Shown: positions 22,050 through 33,993, counted from the first letter of the stretch. The stretch: DNA of 64,000 nt from Maratus speciosus (GCA_963932465.1 OZ010794.1:444665502-444729501); one strand, 5' to 3'. Program-made: numbers and translations. The notes: generated by a model not told the origin, from the sequence alone.

Positions 22050-24183
22050 GGTAGCTTTCATTACAAAAAGCTACCTATTGCAGCCGTTCGGAGGAAAGCG
22101 ATTTCAAAACATTTTGGTATATTTTCATCGATCATGACCCCCAGACCCCGAAACCACCCTCCGTTCAAAATTGATATATATATATATATATATATCTGAC
22201 CTTTGTCACACTGTAACTCTCGTATTTATGAACCGATTTCGATGTAATTCGGTGTGTACATAGAACATACCAATGTCTCGACCGAGTTCGTTGGCAAGCT
22301 TCATCCACTGTTTTGTTTCAAAATGGCGGCCATTTAAAATTTAAAAAAAATTTAAAATTTGAAAGGTGGTACCAAAAAATTGAAAATGGAAAAATATTTT
22401 TTTCTTGTGTATTTGACCTTTATACAAAGATTCCGGAGCAGTTTTTGTTTCGTCTATATCTTAAAAAATGGCTGAGTTATAGCATTTTGAATTTCTAGCG
22501 TGGCTGACATTTTGAAACGTCCTGAATTTTGTCACGCGATAAAAGGCGTATTTATGAAACGATTTCGATGTGATTCGGTGTGTACATAGTACATACCAAT
22601 GTCTAGACCGAATTTGTTGGCTAGCTTCATCCGCCATTTTGTTTCAAAACGGCGGCCATTTAAAATTTAAAAAAAAATTTAAAATTTGAAATGTAGTACC
22701 AAAAAATTGGAAATGGAAAAATATTTTTTCTTATGTATTTGACCTTTGTACGAAAATTACGGAGCAGTTTTTGTTTCGTCTATATCTTAAAAAATGGCTG
22801 AGTTATAGCATTTTGAATTTCTAGCGTGGCTGATATTTTGAAACGTCCTGAATTTTGTCACGCGATAAAAGGCGTATTTATGAACCGATTTGGATGTACC
22901 TTGGTGTATACATAGTACATACAAATATCTCGACCGAGTTTGTTGGCCAGCTTCATCCGCCATCTTGTTTCAAAATGGCGGCCATTTAAAAAAATAAAAA
23001 ATAAATAAAATTTAAAATGTGATACCAAAAAATTGGAAAATGAGAAAGATTTTTTCGTATGCGTTTGACCTTAATACAAAGATTCCGGAACAGTTTTTGT
23101 TTCGTCTATATCTAAAAAAATGGCTGAGTTATAGCATTTTGAATTTCTATTGTGGCTGACATTTTAAAACGACCTGATTTTTGTCACGCGATAAACGCGA
23201 TAACAGGCGTATTTATGAACTGATTTGGATGTAACTTGGTCTGTACATAGTACATACTAATGTCTCGACCGAGTTCGTCGGCCAGCTTCATTCGCCATCT
23301 TGTTTCAAGAGGGTTGCCATAAAAAAATTAAATTTTAAATTTAAAATGAGGTATTAAAAAATTGGAAAATGAAAAAGATTTTTTTTATGTGTTTGGCCTT
23401 GATACAAAGATTCCGGAGCAGTTTTTGTTTCTGAAAATTTGTTCTTTTGTTTATATCTTAAAAGACGGTTGAATTATAGCACTTTGAATTTCTAGCATGG
23501 CTAACATTTTGAAACGATCTTGTATTTGTCGCGCGATAACACACGTATTCGCCTATTTCAACGTAAGAAGGCATGTGGATAGTATACATCAATATCTCGA
23601 CCAAGTTCGCTGGCCAGATTCATCAGCCATCTTGTTTCAAAATGGCGACCATTAAATTAAAAAAAAAATTATATTTAAAGTGAGTTGCAAAAAAATTAGA
23701 AATTGAAAAAGGTTTCTTTCTTAAGTATTTGACCTTGATATAAGGATTCAGGTGCATTTTTTGTTTGTCTTTATCTTAAAAAATGTCTCAGATATAGCAA
23801 TTTCAATATCTAATGTGGGTGACATTTTGAAAAATCTGATTTTTTGCCTGCGACAGCACTCGTATATATCAATCGATTCCGATGTGAGTGAGCATGTGCA
23901 CAGCAATTACTAAGGTCTCGACCAAGTTCACTGGTTAGCCTCATCCACCATGTTGTCTTAAAATGGCAGGCACTTTAAGAAATCACCGAATTTGGCAGCC
24001 AAATATAAGTTACTTTAAAGAAAAGCAGCTTGGATAAAGCTGACTAATTTCGCGAAATTCTCATTCATTATATTAGTAAAAATTAGTATTGAATCTTCTA
24101 TATTCGGTTTCCACTAAAGTGAGCTTCGTGTGTTTGAATAATATAAGTTGGCTTTTTTAAAACAAGGAGTATGAAAGCTACCT
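22050..24183. mobile_element. Element with 326-bp tandem units, copy 2 (both ends present)
   Basis: It starts GGTAGCTTTCATTAC and ends ATGAAAGCTACC. Six tandem units are anchored at 22224, 22550, 22876, 23211, 23545 and 23873, so the period is mostly 326-335 bp. Each unit contains the AAAATGGCGGCCATT core or a variant. The related sequence at about 39690-39715 runs through without it, so it is a discrete insertion. No transposase. Confidence 0.8.
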
Positions 24184-24492
24184 CTTCCTCCCGGCACTGG
24201 CCGAAAGGACTTTTTTTTTTTAACGGGACAGTTTTAATAATTTTTATACTTCAGAGAAGGTAGAAAAAAATGTTTGTCTATTTTATGTTACGTCAGTAAC
24301 ATAATTTTGAATTGCAATTTTTGGGACTAAAAGAGAGATTGAAATAATCTGCAGGCATTTAGGTATTAAGTCCTTAGTAAGAAATATTTTAAATCGTAGA
24401 AACTTGTTCCAGCCTTATTAGTAAATTTTCTACACAGTTTTGAAAACAAAATTCGATGATCAAGTGTTACGTCAGTTACGATGGAATTGACA

Positions 24493-24734
24493 TCTAAAGC
24501 TCTACACTGTAAAAAAGACAAGTGTTTCATAAACTACGAAAACATAATAGTACAGGGTGATTGAAAATGAATGGGATTGCTGATGTATTTTCTCCTATTC
24601 ATTCTACATCACCCTGCATTACCAGGGATAAAAATATAGTATAACTTCTTCCACGTCACCCAGGAATCCGAAAAGCGTTGTTCATTTTTCTAAACTTCAG
24701 AAACCAATATATTTTTTAGATTTAAAGAAGAATG
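24493..24734. repeat. P-type block (left part), paralogue of 56335-56565
   Basis: Shared CTAAAGCTCTACACTGTAAA, a small hairpin (CAGGGTGAT to ATCACCCTG, 24554-24617; counterpart about 56393-56454) and TTTAAAGAAGAA. The homology resumes at 26338 after the inserted element. Confidence 0.8.
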
Positions 24735-24736
24735 TA

Positions 24737-26337
24737 AGGTTAGTTGGGGTAACTAGACCCACGAGGTAACTGGGCCATAGGCTATTTTATAAAAAACCGT
24801 TGATGTATTTTAAGTTTTAGCTTTTGTGAACAATGCCCCTTAACCTCTACTTACTAAAACAACGCGTGTCAACTCAATCATAACTCTCTCTTTGCTGTGA
24901 TAGGTTGTCGAAAATTAATGTTTCTTTTTTAAAAAACAACGTCAATTTGGTTGAACTTCCTCGGCTTTTTATTAAAATACTGTAAGTACTTTTATTAAAC
25001 AATCTTTTTTTTAAAGATTAGGCATAGCTACGTTAATATTATTAGGTACCTCTGCATATTTACTTCATGTTTCAAATGTATGCCCGGTGTCCCAGTTACC
25101 CCATAAATTTTTCAAGAATGGGGTAACTGGGACATGTATTCGGGTAACTGGACCATGCTGGATCCAGTTACCCCAATAATTATAATTTTTTTTTTTAGTT
25201 TCTCTTACAACGGGAAGTAAATTTTTCCATTGTTTTTTTTTTGCTCACAATAAAGAAAATTATAGAATACCTTATTAAAATTATGTAATAAAATTTTAAA
25301 AAAGCATATTGAGTGGTATCAAACCAAATTCCTTGACCCTTTGAGAGGAGGTGATGCCGTTATGGCATCACATAATTTTAATTCCTAATTGCCACATTTG
25401 CACCGGAATTTTATAATGAAAATTTCATCTTTATTAAGTACGCGAAAATATACTTTACTTGTTTTCAAATAGATTCTCTTGTAAATACTGGTGTCATTAA
25501 ATTATTTCAACATTTTACGAATGCAAGTACTATGCCCCTAAAAGCGAGATACCCAAACCTTGAAATTGTACGATACACAGGGGTCGCATTCTATAGGGAA
25601 CCTTTATTGCTCCTACCACTATTTTGAAAATAATATCTTCATCGCACCTTTCTTTAGAATATGTTAAATAAAATGATCATGAAGGTAACTCATTAAGGGT
25701 TATGGTAGGAACAATAAAAATTTCCCTATATAATGCGACTCCTAGATACAAACAAAGTACTTAACTACTTACGTAGCCGTTTGTTCATAGATTTACCTAG
25801 CTATTTTTTTCATTAAAATACCCATGTGAGTTTTTTCATTACGTATTCTAAAGTACATAAGTACTTACTTAATTTTTATGTTTTTGGTATAAATAAATCT
25901 AATATTTTCACTTTTAGTGCTTTTTTCAGACACATTGACAGCAAAGGTTTCCCTTACAACGCTCTTTATTGTTATATAATTTACATGATCTGCCTGGTTT
26001 AAATTTTTTTAAGTTGTTTACACTTTTTCAAACAGGACCTGATATCCCATATGAAAAAAAAAAAACGCGTGTGGAACATAGACCCTCCTGGTCCACTTAC
26101 CCCATTTTTATGGGGCAACTGGACCCATGAGGAAAGAAAGATGAAATATGTATATTTTTATATTTTTAAGTATTAAAATATAATTTTGAGCATTTCTGTC
26201 TGATAGAAGGAACCTAACTGAACACATTTACAGAAGTTCAGACTTTAATTCAAATGAACATTAGCTTATTGAAGCTCGATTGTCAGAAGCTCCAGAGTCA
26301 CATTGTAAAATGAAGGCCCAGTTGCCCCAACAAACCT
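24737..26337. mobile_element. Pogo-like non-autonomous element (TA target), 1.6 kb
   Basis: It starts AGGTTAGTTGGGGTAACTAG and ends CCAGTTGCCCCAACAAACCT, with TA on each side. The paralogue at about 56565 lacks it. The end motif recurs inside in both orientations: GTCCCAGTTACCCC (about 25090), GGGGTAACTGGGAC (about 25120), GGATCCAGTTACCCC (about 25160), GGTCCACTTACCCC (about 26090). No transposase frame survives. The pogo assignment is inferred from layout. Confidence 0.75.
25578..25744. mobile_element. MITE nested in the pogo-like element (167 bp)
   Basis: The ends are CAGGGGTCGCATTCTATAGG and, reversed on the right, TAGGAGTCGCATTATATAGG. GATACA flanks both sides. The CAGGGG start suggests hAT, but a full 8-bp duplication is not clear. 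Confidence 0.75.
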
Positions 26338-27439
26338 TATATATATATAAAAAAATTACATTACCGAAACTGATTTTTATAAGGTTCCAAGTAGCTTTTA
26401 TAATGAATTAATATAGTGTTTTCTCAAGCAAGAATATTGATTTTTAACGATACTATTAATTTTACATTAAACATTTTGAGTAGCGCAATTGAATTTAAAC
26501 GTGTAAAAGTCACAAAAATACTAATTTCAATATTAATATTGTTAATTTATCAATTTTTATATAAAACATGCTTGTTGATATTATGATAACTATAATTAAT
26601 TAGGTTTCTCAAAGAAGAATGTCGATTTAGAAGAACTATCCAGTCTCAGTTAAACATTTTCAGCTGCGTAACTGAATTTGTACATACAGGGAAAACAAAA
26701 TAATATTAATTTTAATGTTAATATCATGCTACTAATTTATCATGTTTTTCTGTAAAACATATTTATTTAAGATTAAAATGTTTGTTTGAGAATTCATAGC
26801 ATCCAAAACCACCTTTATTCCAGGTTGAGATATAACTCTTTAGAAAACAGTAAATATTACTTGGAAACGTTTCCAAAAATCCGTGGCAGAGAAAGGAATT
26901 TTGTTTTTATCAATGCTTCTTTAAATCTCAAAAATAAATTAGTTTCCGAGGCTCCAAAACATAATGAATGCATTTTGGAATTGTGAGTATTTCGGAAGTG
27001 CTTACCGCATATTTTCGTTCGTGATTATATTATATTTTGTCTTTTCTTACAGTATAGAATCTATGTCTAAGAAACTATAGGCATGTCTACTGGTATAAAA
27101 TGTTTCTCCTATCGCTTTCTATTCTTTTAATTAAGACTATTAAACGATGTACTATTGGGTCGATCGGAAAGTCGTGTCGTGTTGGGAAAATCAATTCGTA
27201 AATTCTGCCCGGTAATTATTAGACATTAGATATCGGAATCAATGTCTAATATTTAAATGATAGAATTTTCCGGTACGAATTGATTTCCCAACATGACACT
27301 TCTTTCCGATCGACCCAATATTATTGGTCAGACAATAGTGAAAGAATGTTGTTATAACTTTTCAGAACTTCAATTGTTGAATTGCTTGGGGACACAGCAA
27401 AATGAAAAGCAAAAGATGTGTTACTTCTCGCATGGCCAA
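26338..27439. repeat. P-type block (right part), with two internal 185-bp units
   Basis: ATTACATTACCGAAACTGAT matches 56585. Near 27375 GAATTGCTTGGGGACACAGC matches 56950. Between them, 26420-26780 is a diverged tandem pair of units (TTTCTCAAGCAAGAATATTG and TTTCTCAAAGAAGAATGTCG). The frame 26786-26986 shows no domain. Confidence 0.65.
27155..27318. mobile_element. Mariner-type MITE, 164 bp
   Basis: TA-bordered, starting TTGGGTCGATCGGAAAGTCG and ending with its near reverse (CTTTCCGATCGACCCAA). The terminal sequence resembles mariner ends. Confidence 0.85.
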
Positions 27440-27443
27440 TTAA

Positions 27444-27539
27444 GAGGCTACTTCAGTCAAGTGAAAAGACCCGTTCGCTAATGCTAATCCTACGGAAGAG
27501 ATTTATAAAGATATCTTGGTTGCATTTCAATATTTTTAA

Positions 27540-27578
<39 letters not shown>

Positions 27579-27888
27579 ACCGGATAGCAGAGATCGATCT
27601 GCACAAAGGCTATTTTTTACTTTTTCGATTTTGATTGCAGAATTTTTTTTTATGAGGATGCTTTCAGTTTCGAAACCGGTTCCAAAAATGAAAGTGTCCT
27701 CATTAAAAATATCTGTAAACAAAACCTAAAAAGTAAAAAACGGTCTTTGTACAGATCGATCTCAGCTATCCAATGCAAAAAAAAAAAATCATTTAAAAAT
27801 ATTAACTTGCAACCGAGGTACCTTTATAAATTTCTTCCATAGGATTAGCATTAGCAAACAGGCCTTTTCACTTGACTAAAGTACCCTC
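27444..27888. mobile_element. TTAA-flanked palindrome, copy 2 (445 bp)
   Basis: Left TTAA is at 27440-27443; the right border is CTAA (27889-27892), one base changed. It starts GAGGCTACTTCAGTCAAG and has AAACCGGTTCC at the centre. It contains a run of about 34 T near 27545-27577. The minus frame 27453-27722 repeats the peptide seen in copy 1 (HLKILKCNQDIFINL). Confidence 0.82.
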
Positions 27889-27954
27889 CTAAGAGTCCAC
27901 ACTAGTCACTCTGAAAAAGTCGAAAGCTAATGGTAAGTCTATGGGAGTCTATAC

Positions 27955-28405
27955 AAAAATCACTATTACAGCGCCCCCTTCCGGTGAAATTTTTCCGTAT
28001 TCAGGGAAGAATGGCCAAAAACCATTCTTTGCCATGGCCAAAAACATACACAAAAAAATTGGTTCAATTCTATGCATAACTTCATACACTTTTCGATGGT
28101 ACAATATTCAAAATGGCACAAAAATCGCTATTACAGCGTCCCCTTCCGGCTGTTTTTTTCCAAATTAAGGGAGGACCTGCTTGCCATAGCCAAAAATTAA
28201 AAAAAAAATTGTTTCAATTTTATGCATAACTTCATACACTTTTTGATGGTATAATGGCGACACACGGACATTCTGGGACACACGGACAGACAGACATTTT
28301 CTATAAACATGTTTTTGGGGATCTTTGACCCCTAAAACGTGTAAATCCGTCAAAAACCGGAATTCGAAAAAAATTTAGATTACAATACTTTCTTCTATTG
28401 AAGAT
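27955..28405. mobile_element. Minisatellite element with CAGACAGAC tail
   Basis: Two units of about 168 bp start at ATTACAGCGCCCCCTTCCGG (27963) and ATTACAGCGTCCCCTTCCGG (28131). The tail has GGACAGACAGACATTTTCT, AACATGTTTTTGGGGATC, ACCCCTAAAACGTGTAAATC and ends with TACTTTCTTCT and AGATAGAAAAAAAGTA. The same tail ends the element at 37178-38247. Confidence 0.7.
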
Positions 28406-28439
28406 AGAAAAAAAGTAACAAAAATGGAAATTAGCAGAA

Positions 28440-30118
28440 AATTTTCACAGATATTTTTGAGACTCTCTTAAATTTTAGGGGCAAAGCTCGACTTCACGTG
28501 CCTTTTGGATAATGAGGCCATGCGTATAGCTTCACACATTGGTTTCCTTATATAAACATGTTGATACAGTGCAGCGGCATTTATTCACGAAAATGTGGGG
28601 AAAATTCATGAAAGTTATTTCGTGAATGAGTTAAAAAAATATATAGTAAACGTGTATTTGAGTGTGTCCTTGACAGATAATGCTAGTTTTAGTTTTCTCT
28701 AAAGCTATAGAATTCCTTTTTAATCACTCTGGGAAAAAAATGGGGGGGGGGGATTACACTTGCAAAATACTGGTTTTAGAGTTTAAAAATATCATAATTA
28801 ACAAAGCCTTGGCGAAAATGACAAATTAACTAAACTTTTAGCAATATGCTTTTGTCAAGGTTATTCCTTAAACCGCATTCGCGACAATCTGAAAAATTTA
28901 CGGAATCATTTCATCTAGAAAAAAATTTCCATAAACATACAGAAATTGTAATGTCAATCAACGACCCTTTTTTCTACAATATATGTAAACCAGGTCGTAA
29001 TATGAACTCTTTCATTACGTGGTTGGGATATATGTCGTCCCAGTCACTATTTCTTTATTTTATTCGCGTCATTTTAGAAAAAATAATCTTACCCAACACT
29101 TATAGTAATTTTTTAAAGAATGATCTTTCTTATGCACTTAAAGCCATTTTTTTTTACTAATCTTTTCCATACACTTATATTATGGAAAACATTATTTAAA
29201 AAAAATGACCGACTTATGTCTCAACCAAGAAATCAAATAGTTCCTATAAGATACTTTCAAAAGAAATTTACCACAAAGATTTTTTTTTTTTAATTGTGGT
29301 ACGAGTGAATATAAAAATAGTTGCCAGTACTTGACCGTTATTAACTGATTAACCCTCCTATTACCAGCTTTTAGTATTTGATAAACGTTCTTAATTTTGC
29401 ATGATTTGAACGAGAAATTTAATTGCATTAAGTGTAGAATCTTCCTACAAGGTATCTCTGTGATTTTTTATTTTTTTTTTTTACATTAAATTTAAATTAT
29501 TACTTTTTATCTGATTGGAAACATTAAAAATTTAAACACAAAAAAGAATGGGGTGATAGAAGACCCCAATGGTACTAGGAGGGTTAATGTGAGAAAAAAT
29601 ATAAGATGTTTTAATTAAGAATTCCAAAATAATTTCACGTTCTGCAACAAATTATGATATAGCGCAAACAGCCAACGCGTGTAAATTTAGCAAAACCATA
29701 TTTTAAAAAATACAAAATGGCGAGAAGTATCAGATTTGATATAAAAATATTTTATTATCTATTTCTTTAGCATCACATATCTATCAAATTGAAACTTTCC
29801 GCAAAACCTTTTAAGATTTCAATTTCTATCTACAGTAAAAAAAATTAAACTGGGAAAAGATTTCCATCAGTATGAGTCACTGGATGTTAGAAAAATATGT
29901 ATGTCTTTTCCTACAACTTTAACTAACTTTTATTCTAAAGCTCTATATCTAGAAAAAAGTGGTATCAGAAAAAAAGCTTATACAAAGATAAAATTTAATT
30001 TTAAATAAAACTTTATCTTTGAATTTTACATGCTTTATATTTCGATTTTTGCATATTTTAAAGTTCATTAGAAAAGGTGCATAAAACAATATAGTGAATA
30101 TATTAAAGCACATAAATT
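28440..30118. repeat. X-type block, copy 1
   Basis: It matches 57230-58540 (shared: AAGCTC then CTTCACGT and CCTTTTGGATAAT) and 51000-52130. It holds the 29353-29583 MITE. Frames at 28846-29160 and 29192-29428 have no domain. The block resumes at 33994 after a SINE and a Tc1 element. Confidence 0.7.
29353..29583. mobile_element. piggyBac-type MITE, 231 bp
   Basis: TTAA (29349-29352), then CCCTCCTATTACCA, and TGGTACTAGGAGGG, then TTAA (29584-29587). CCC ends in TTAA are typical of piggyBac. No coding. Confidence 0.87.
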
Positions 30119-30159
30119 AAATAATGTCTGAATACAATGTTTTTGTAATTAGCCGAGCT

Positions 30160-30240
30160 AGGACGTCGGCCAGGATAGCTTAGTGTTTAAAGTATCAGCA
30201 CGGGACGCTGTGGACTTAGGTTCGAGTCCTGGACCCAGCT
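30160..30240 (+). mobile_element. tRNA-derived SINE fragment
   Basis: An A-box-like GGATAGCTTAGTGTTTAAAG is followed 30 bases later by a B-box word TAGGTTCGAGTCCTGG. The cloverleaf is imperfect and there is no CCA or terminator, so it is read as SINE rather than a tRNA gene. Confidence 0.6.
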
Positions 30241-31234
30241 AATTTTAAACTCCAGTTGGGTTTATTGTATTAATTGTGTTTAAAGTCTGTGTTAATACAC
30301 TGGTTTCCAAAAATTAAGGAAAAATCACAAAAAGAGCGATAACTCGTTCAAAAATTAACCTATCCGTATGAAATTTGGATATGTTGTTAACTAAAAGATG
30401 CTGATTAAAACTACAAAATGCAAATTAGTGTCGCTGCAATCGGATTGCGTCATCTGTGCGGAGCATAAAAATGCATGCTAGAGAGTATGGCTGCTGGTGT
30501 CGCTGTGATTATGAGATAAGAAAACTGAGATAGCCAATTCATTAGTATGACCTCGAGGTATCATTTGTCCGCATAACTGCGATATAGAACTATTGGAAGA
30601 TTGGATGTAGGCCAAAGCAGACAGAGGTAGCCAGATGGCTAAATGTGAGTCCTTCTGTTGCTCATTGGCTTTAGCAACACTTTCAAACCACTGGTTTGGT
30701 CTTTAGAAGGTTCAGCGAAGGACGAGCAAGAGCTACAACAAGCACCGATGACCGATATTTGCGGTTATGTGTACGAATTAATAGAACAGAAACCCCCTCT
30801 CATCTTAAATCATTCCTTGCTCCAGTCACTGGAAGGTTGGTATCAACGTCTACTGTGTGTAGAAAGCTTCATGAAGGTGGTCTTTACGCGATGCGACCAG
30901 ATATTTGTGTGCCGCTCACCTTATGTCTCCGGAGGGAACGTTTAAGTTGGGCACGCCAACATGTCCACTGGACGGCTGATCAATGGATACGTGTTCTCGT
31001 CACAAATCAGTTCCAGTTTAGCCTCCAAAGCGATAGTAGGCATTGTTTGATTTGGAGAGAACAGGGAACACGCTATCATCCATCAAACATTCGTAAAAGA
31101 GATTCGTATGGAGGAGGCAGTGTCTGTGTTTGGGATGGTATCTCTTTGGGCGGTAGTACAGACCCCCATGACTTTCCACGTGGAACTGTGAATGCTCACG
31201 TCTATAGAGATGACATTCTTGATGCTTATGTGCA

Positions 31235-33433
31235 GAGTTGCATAGTATAGACGCACACTCGCACGCCGTGCGCGGAAAGTTTTCCGCAAAATTCGGAACT
31301 TTGCGGAAAATTGTTTTGGGAAAAAAAAAAAAAAACGTAATTTTTGTTTTTGTAACTTTTTTTTTTTAAATACCGAAATATTAGAAATATTTCCCAATTT
31401 TATGTATGATTTGTTTATTGTTTGTCAGGGGTAGTTCTGTTCCGAATTTTCCGAAAATTTAAGGCATTCGGTTCCGAAAATTTAAAAAAAATCGGACATC
31501 AGCCCGAAAATTCAGGCATAAAAAATAATCACTTAAAAAGTATTGCGAATTTCAACAAATGGTCGCCGAAAAAAAACAATTTCGTCAATCACTAGCAGAA
31601 AAAAATCAGCACTTTCGTCAAAGCATCGCGGAAAAAACGTGAATTTCGTCAAAGGACCGCGAAATAAAACTCGAATTTTTTTAAAGGATCCTGAAAGAAA
31701 AAAGATAATTTCGTCAAAAATGAAAAAACAGCTATCAAAAGATAGCAAAAGGATTTTGTCAAAATCGAAAAACTTGCGAATTATACCAAAATATCGCGAA
31801 AAACACGCCATATTAGTCAAATGATCACGAAAAAAGTAGGAATTTCGTCAAAAACAAACAAAACGCTGTCAAAAGATCGCGAAAAAACGCGAATTTCGTC
31901 AAAATGTCGCGAAACAAACAGCAACTTTCGTCAAAATACCGGAAAAAACACGCGAATTTCGTTGAAAGATAGCGAAAAATACACGAATTCCGTCAAAAGA
32001 TCGCGAAAAAAAACGTGAATTTTCTCAAAGGATCGCTAGTTTCGTGAAAAAACGAACAAAACGCGGTCAAAAGATAGAAAAAAAAAACCTGTAAATTTCT
32101 GCAAAAGAAACGAAAAACAAGCGCATTCCACCAAAGGATCACGAAAAACACGCGAATTTCGCCAAAAGATCCCGAAAAATATGCGATTTTAGTCAAAAGA
32201 GTGCAAAAAACATGCAAATTTTGTCAAAAAATCGCAAAAATATGCGAATATCGTCAAAAGACCGCAAAAATACGCGAATTTCGTCAAAAGATCGCAAAAA
32301 ATAAGCACATTTCTTCGAAAGATTGTGAAAGGCACTCGAATTTCGGCAAAAGATCACAAAAAACACTCAAATTTTGGCAAGAGATTGTGAAATCACGTTA
32401 ATTTTGTCAAAGGATCGCGAAAAACGCTAATTTCGTGAAATGACTGCGCGGATTTTGTTTATTTTATTTTACGATTTGCTGAAATTAGGTCCGCAAAGGT
32501 TCCTTTTTATGCAAAATATATGGTCTTTTTTGGTCCCTTTTTTTGAAAAAAAAAATGATCCCCTTTTACCATTTTTTACTGTAAAAGTTGAGTGGGAGTC
32601 CTGTATGTTGTATTCATAGTCTTTCCTTTGATTAATTAAAATTATTGCTCTAAAATAATATTTTTTAAAGCCAAATAAACTGATTTTTTTTCCTTCCTGC
32701 TGCTAATTTTTCATTATTGCAATCTGTACCCAATTGTCATTTAGTTAGCCCAGAGTTAGCAAAATGTGTGCAGAAATTTTATCTGAGTAATTATTCTTTC
32801 AAATGTGAAAATATTTTCAAGATAGCAATCATTTTAATTTTTAGGAGTTTATTAGCATAAGAATTTGAGTCTGCTCCAAAAACAGAATTTTAATTTTATT
32901 GCTACAAAATTAGATTTTTGCTGCTCCAAAAATGGATTTTACTGCTCCAAAAATGGATTTTACTGCTCCAAAGGTACTCCAAAATGGTTTTAGCGCACTT
33001 TCATCCCTGCATCAGTTCTCTTTAATGGTGATACCTATGAATAGACCTCTCCCTATAAAATGAGATTCAGTTGTTTCAGAAGCAATGCCTTATTCTTTCT
33101 GTGAACAGAGTGACTGGTGTTTTTTGCAAATAGATATTAAGGATTGGGCTGTTTCTAAATGCATTGACAAAATAATTGATAAGAATTCCCCTTTTCTTAT
33201 CATGGATTTTTAGCTTTATTATTTTTTTCAATTAAAATAATTATACTTTAATTAATATCGATTAATTTTTAATTTAAATGGAAATTACTTTAAAACTACT
33301 GTTTTTAACTAATATCGTCAAAATAATGTAACACATTATTTTATTAAACATTAATTTAATTTGCAGAAAGTTTTTGACCCAATATTTGCGTGCGCGGAAA
33401 GTTTTTGGTTTTATACAAGTCTGCTTATGTGCA
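31235..33433. mobile_element. 2.2-kb insertion with 12-bp target duplication and minisatellite
   Basis: TGCTTATGTGCA occurs at 31223-31234 and 33422-33433, at the exact point where Tc1 coding is interrupted. The insertion carries a direct repeat GTGCGCGGAAAGTTTT near each end (31269 and 33390), a minisatellite (31540-32460) and unique AT-rich sequence. It shows no reverse transcriptase or transposase. A 12-bp duplication would fit target-primed retrotransposition, but no poly-A tail is seen. Confidence 0.7.
31540..32460. repeat. Minisatellite of about 30-34-bp units (GCGAATTTCGTCAAAAGATC type)
   Basis: About 25-28 imperfect units, each close to GCGAATTTCGTCAAAAGATC followed by GCGAAAAAAC. 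The Lys/Arg-rich (plus) and Phe-rich (minus) frames across it are artefacts of the repeat. A shorter array of the same unit lies at 34730-35040. Confidence 0.85.
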
Positions 33434-33993
33434 CCCTTATGCCGGTGCAATAGGTAAAGATTTCCTGTTACAGGACGATAATGCTAGACCGCACAGGGTT
33501 CACATCGTAGAAGATTATCTTCAGCACCATACAATTCAGCGCATGGAATGGCCAGTGCGATCACTGAACTTGAATCTCGTTAAGCATCTTTAGGATGCTT
33601 TAGGAAAATATGACTCTGCTCTCAATTCCCCTCCTCAGACCCTTGCCACGCTTACAACTGCTTTACAAGAGAAATGGCTCGCACTTCCCAGCAAACTTAT
33701 CGATCGCATAATTGACAGTATCACACTTCGCTATATGTGTTGTATTGTTTCTAGGGGTGATCATACTCCATATTAAAGGTACTTTTCCTATACCAAACTG
33801 AGACATTTATTTTGTTATTTTATAATTGTATTAATTTCTGAAACACCACAATCGTTTGGTATTTTCTTTTAATGTTATTTTATACCTTACTATGTGTTGT
33901 AAATTGTGTCTGAGTTTTATTAAAATCTACTTGTAACATTTTGAGTAATCGGTACTTTTGTTGGTTTTTCCTTAATTTTTGGAAACCAGTGTA

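Larger units (their letters stand above)
21546..24492. mobile_element. Large nested insertion: element with GGTMAATTCC ends carrying two further elements
   Basis: The ends are CGGTAATTCCACAG and, reversed on the right, TGTCAATTCCATCG. TCTA flanks both sides, and the paralogue at about 56331 has a single TCTA, so this is an insertion. Without its own inserts (21596-21770 and 22050-24183) it is about 640 bp and matches 39416-40041 in reverse orientation. It repeats the motif GTTACGTCAGTTAC several times. No coding. Confidence 0.7.
30640..33776 (+). pseudogene. Tc1-like transposase pseudogene, interrupted
   Basis: A decayed DDE/D transposase. The N-terminal part (VFRRFSEGRARATTSTDDRY, then the helix-turn-helix zone STVCRKLHEGGLYAMRP) is followed by RLSWARQHVHWTADQWIRVL. 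The first catalytic aspartate is lost: TNQFQFSLQSDSR stands where TDESRF is normal. Coding stops at ILDAYV, where the insertion at 31235-33433 begins, and resumes as HPYAGAIGKDFLLQDDNARP with the second aspartate intact. The third is also lost: SLNLNLVKHL replaces SPDLNPIEHL and a stop follows. The end reads RYMCCIVSRGDHTPY then stop near 33776. Two of three catalytic residues are gone. A 95-codon frame at 30658 is a shadow. Confidence 0.88.
30298..33991 (+). mobile_element. Tc1-like element with a 2.2-kb insertion
   Basis: TA-bordered, starting CACTGGTTTCCAAAAATTAA and ending TTAATTTTTGGAAACCAGTG. It holds a broken transposase on the plus strand. Without the insertion at 31235-33433 it is about 1.5 kb, as expected for the family. 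Confidence 0.9.

Noticed and set aside
24737..26337. Retrovirus-like or LTR element
   Set aside because: Ends are inverted, not direct; no reverse transcriptase, protease or integrase motif was found here or elsewhere in the window.
31540..32460. Lysine-rich repeat protein on plus, Phe-rich on minus
   Set aside because: Frames are short, shift between units and follow the minisatellite.
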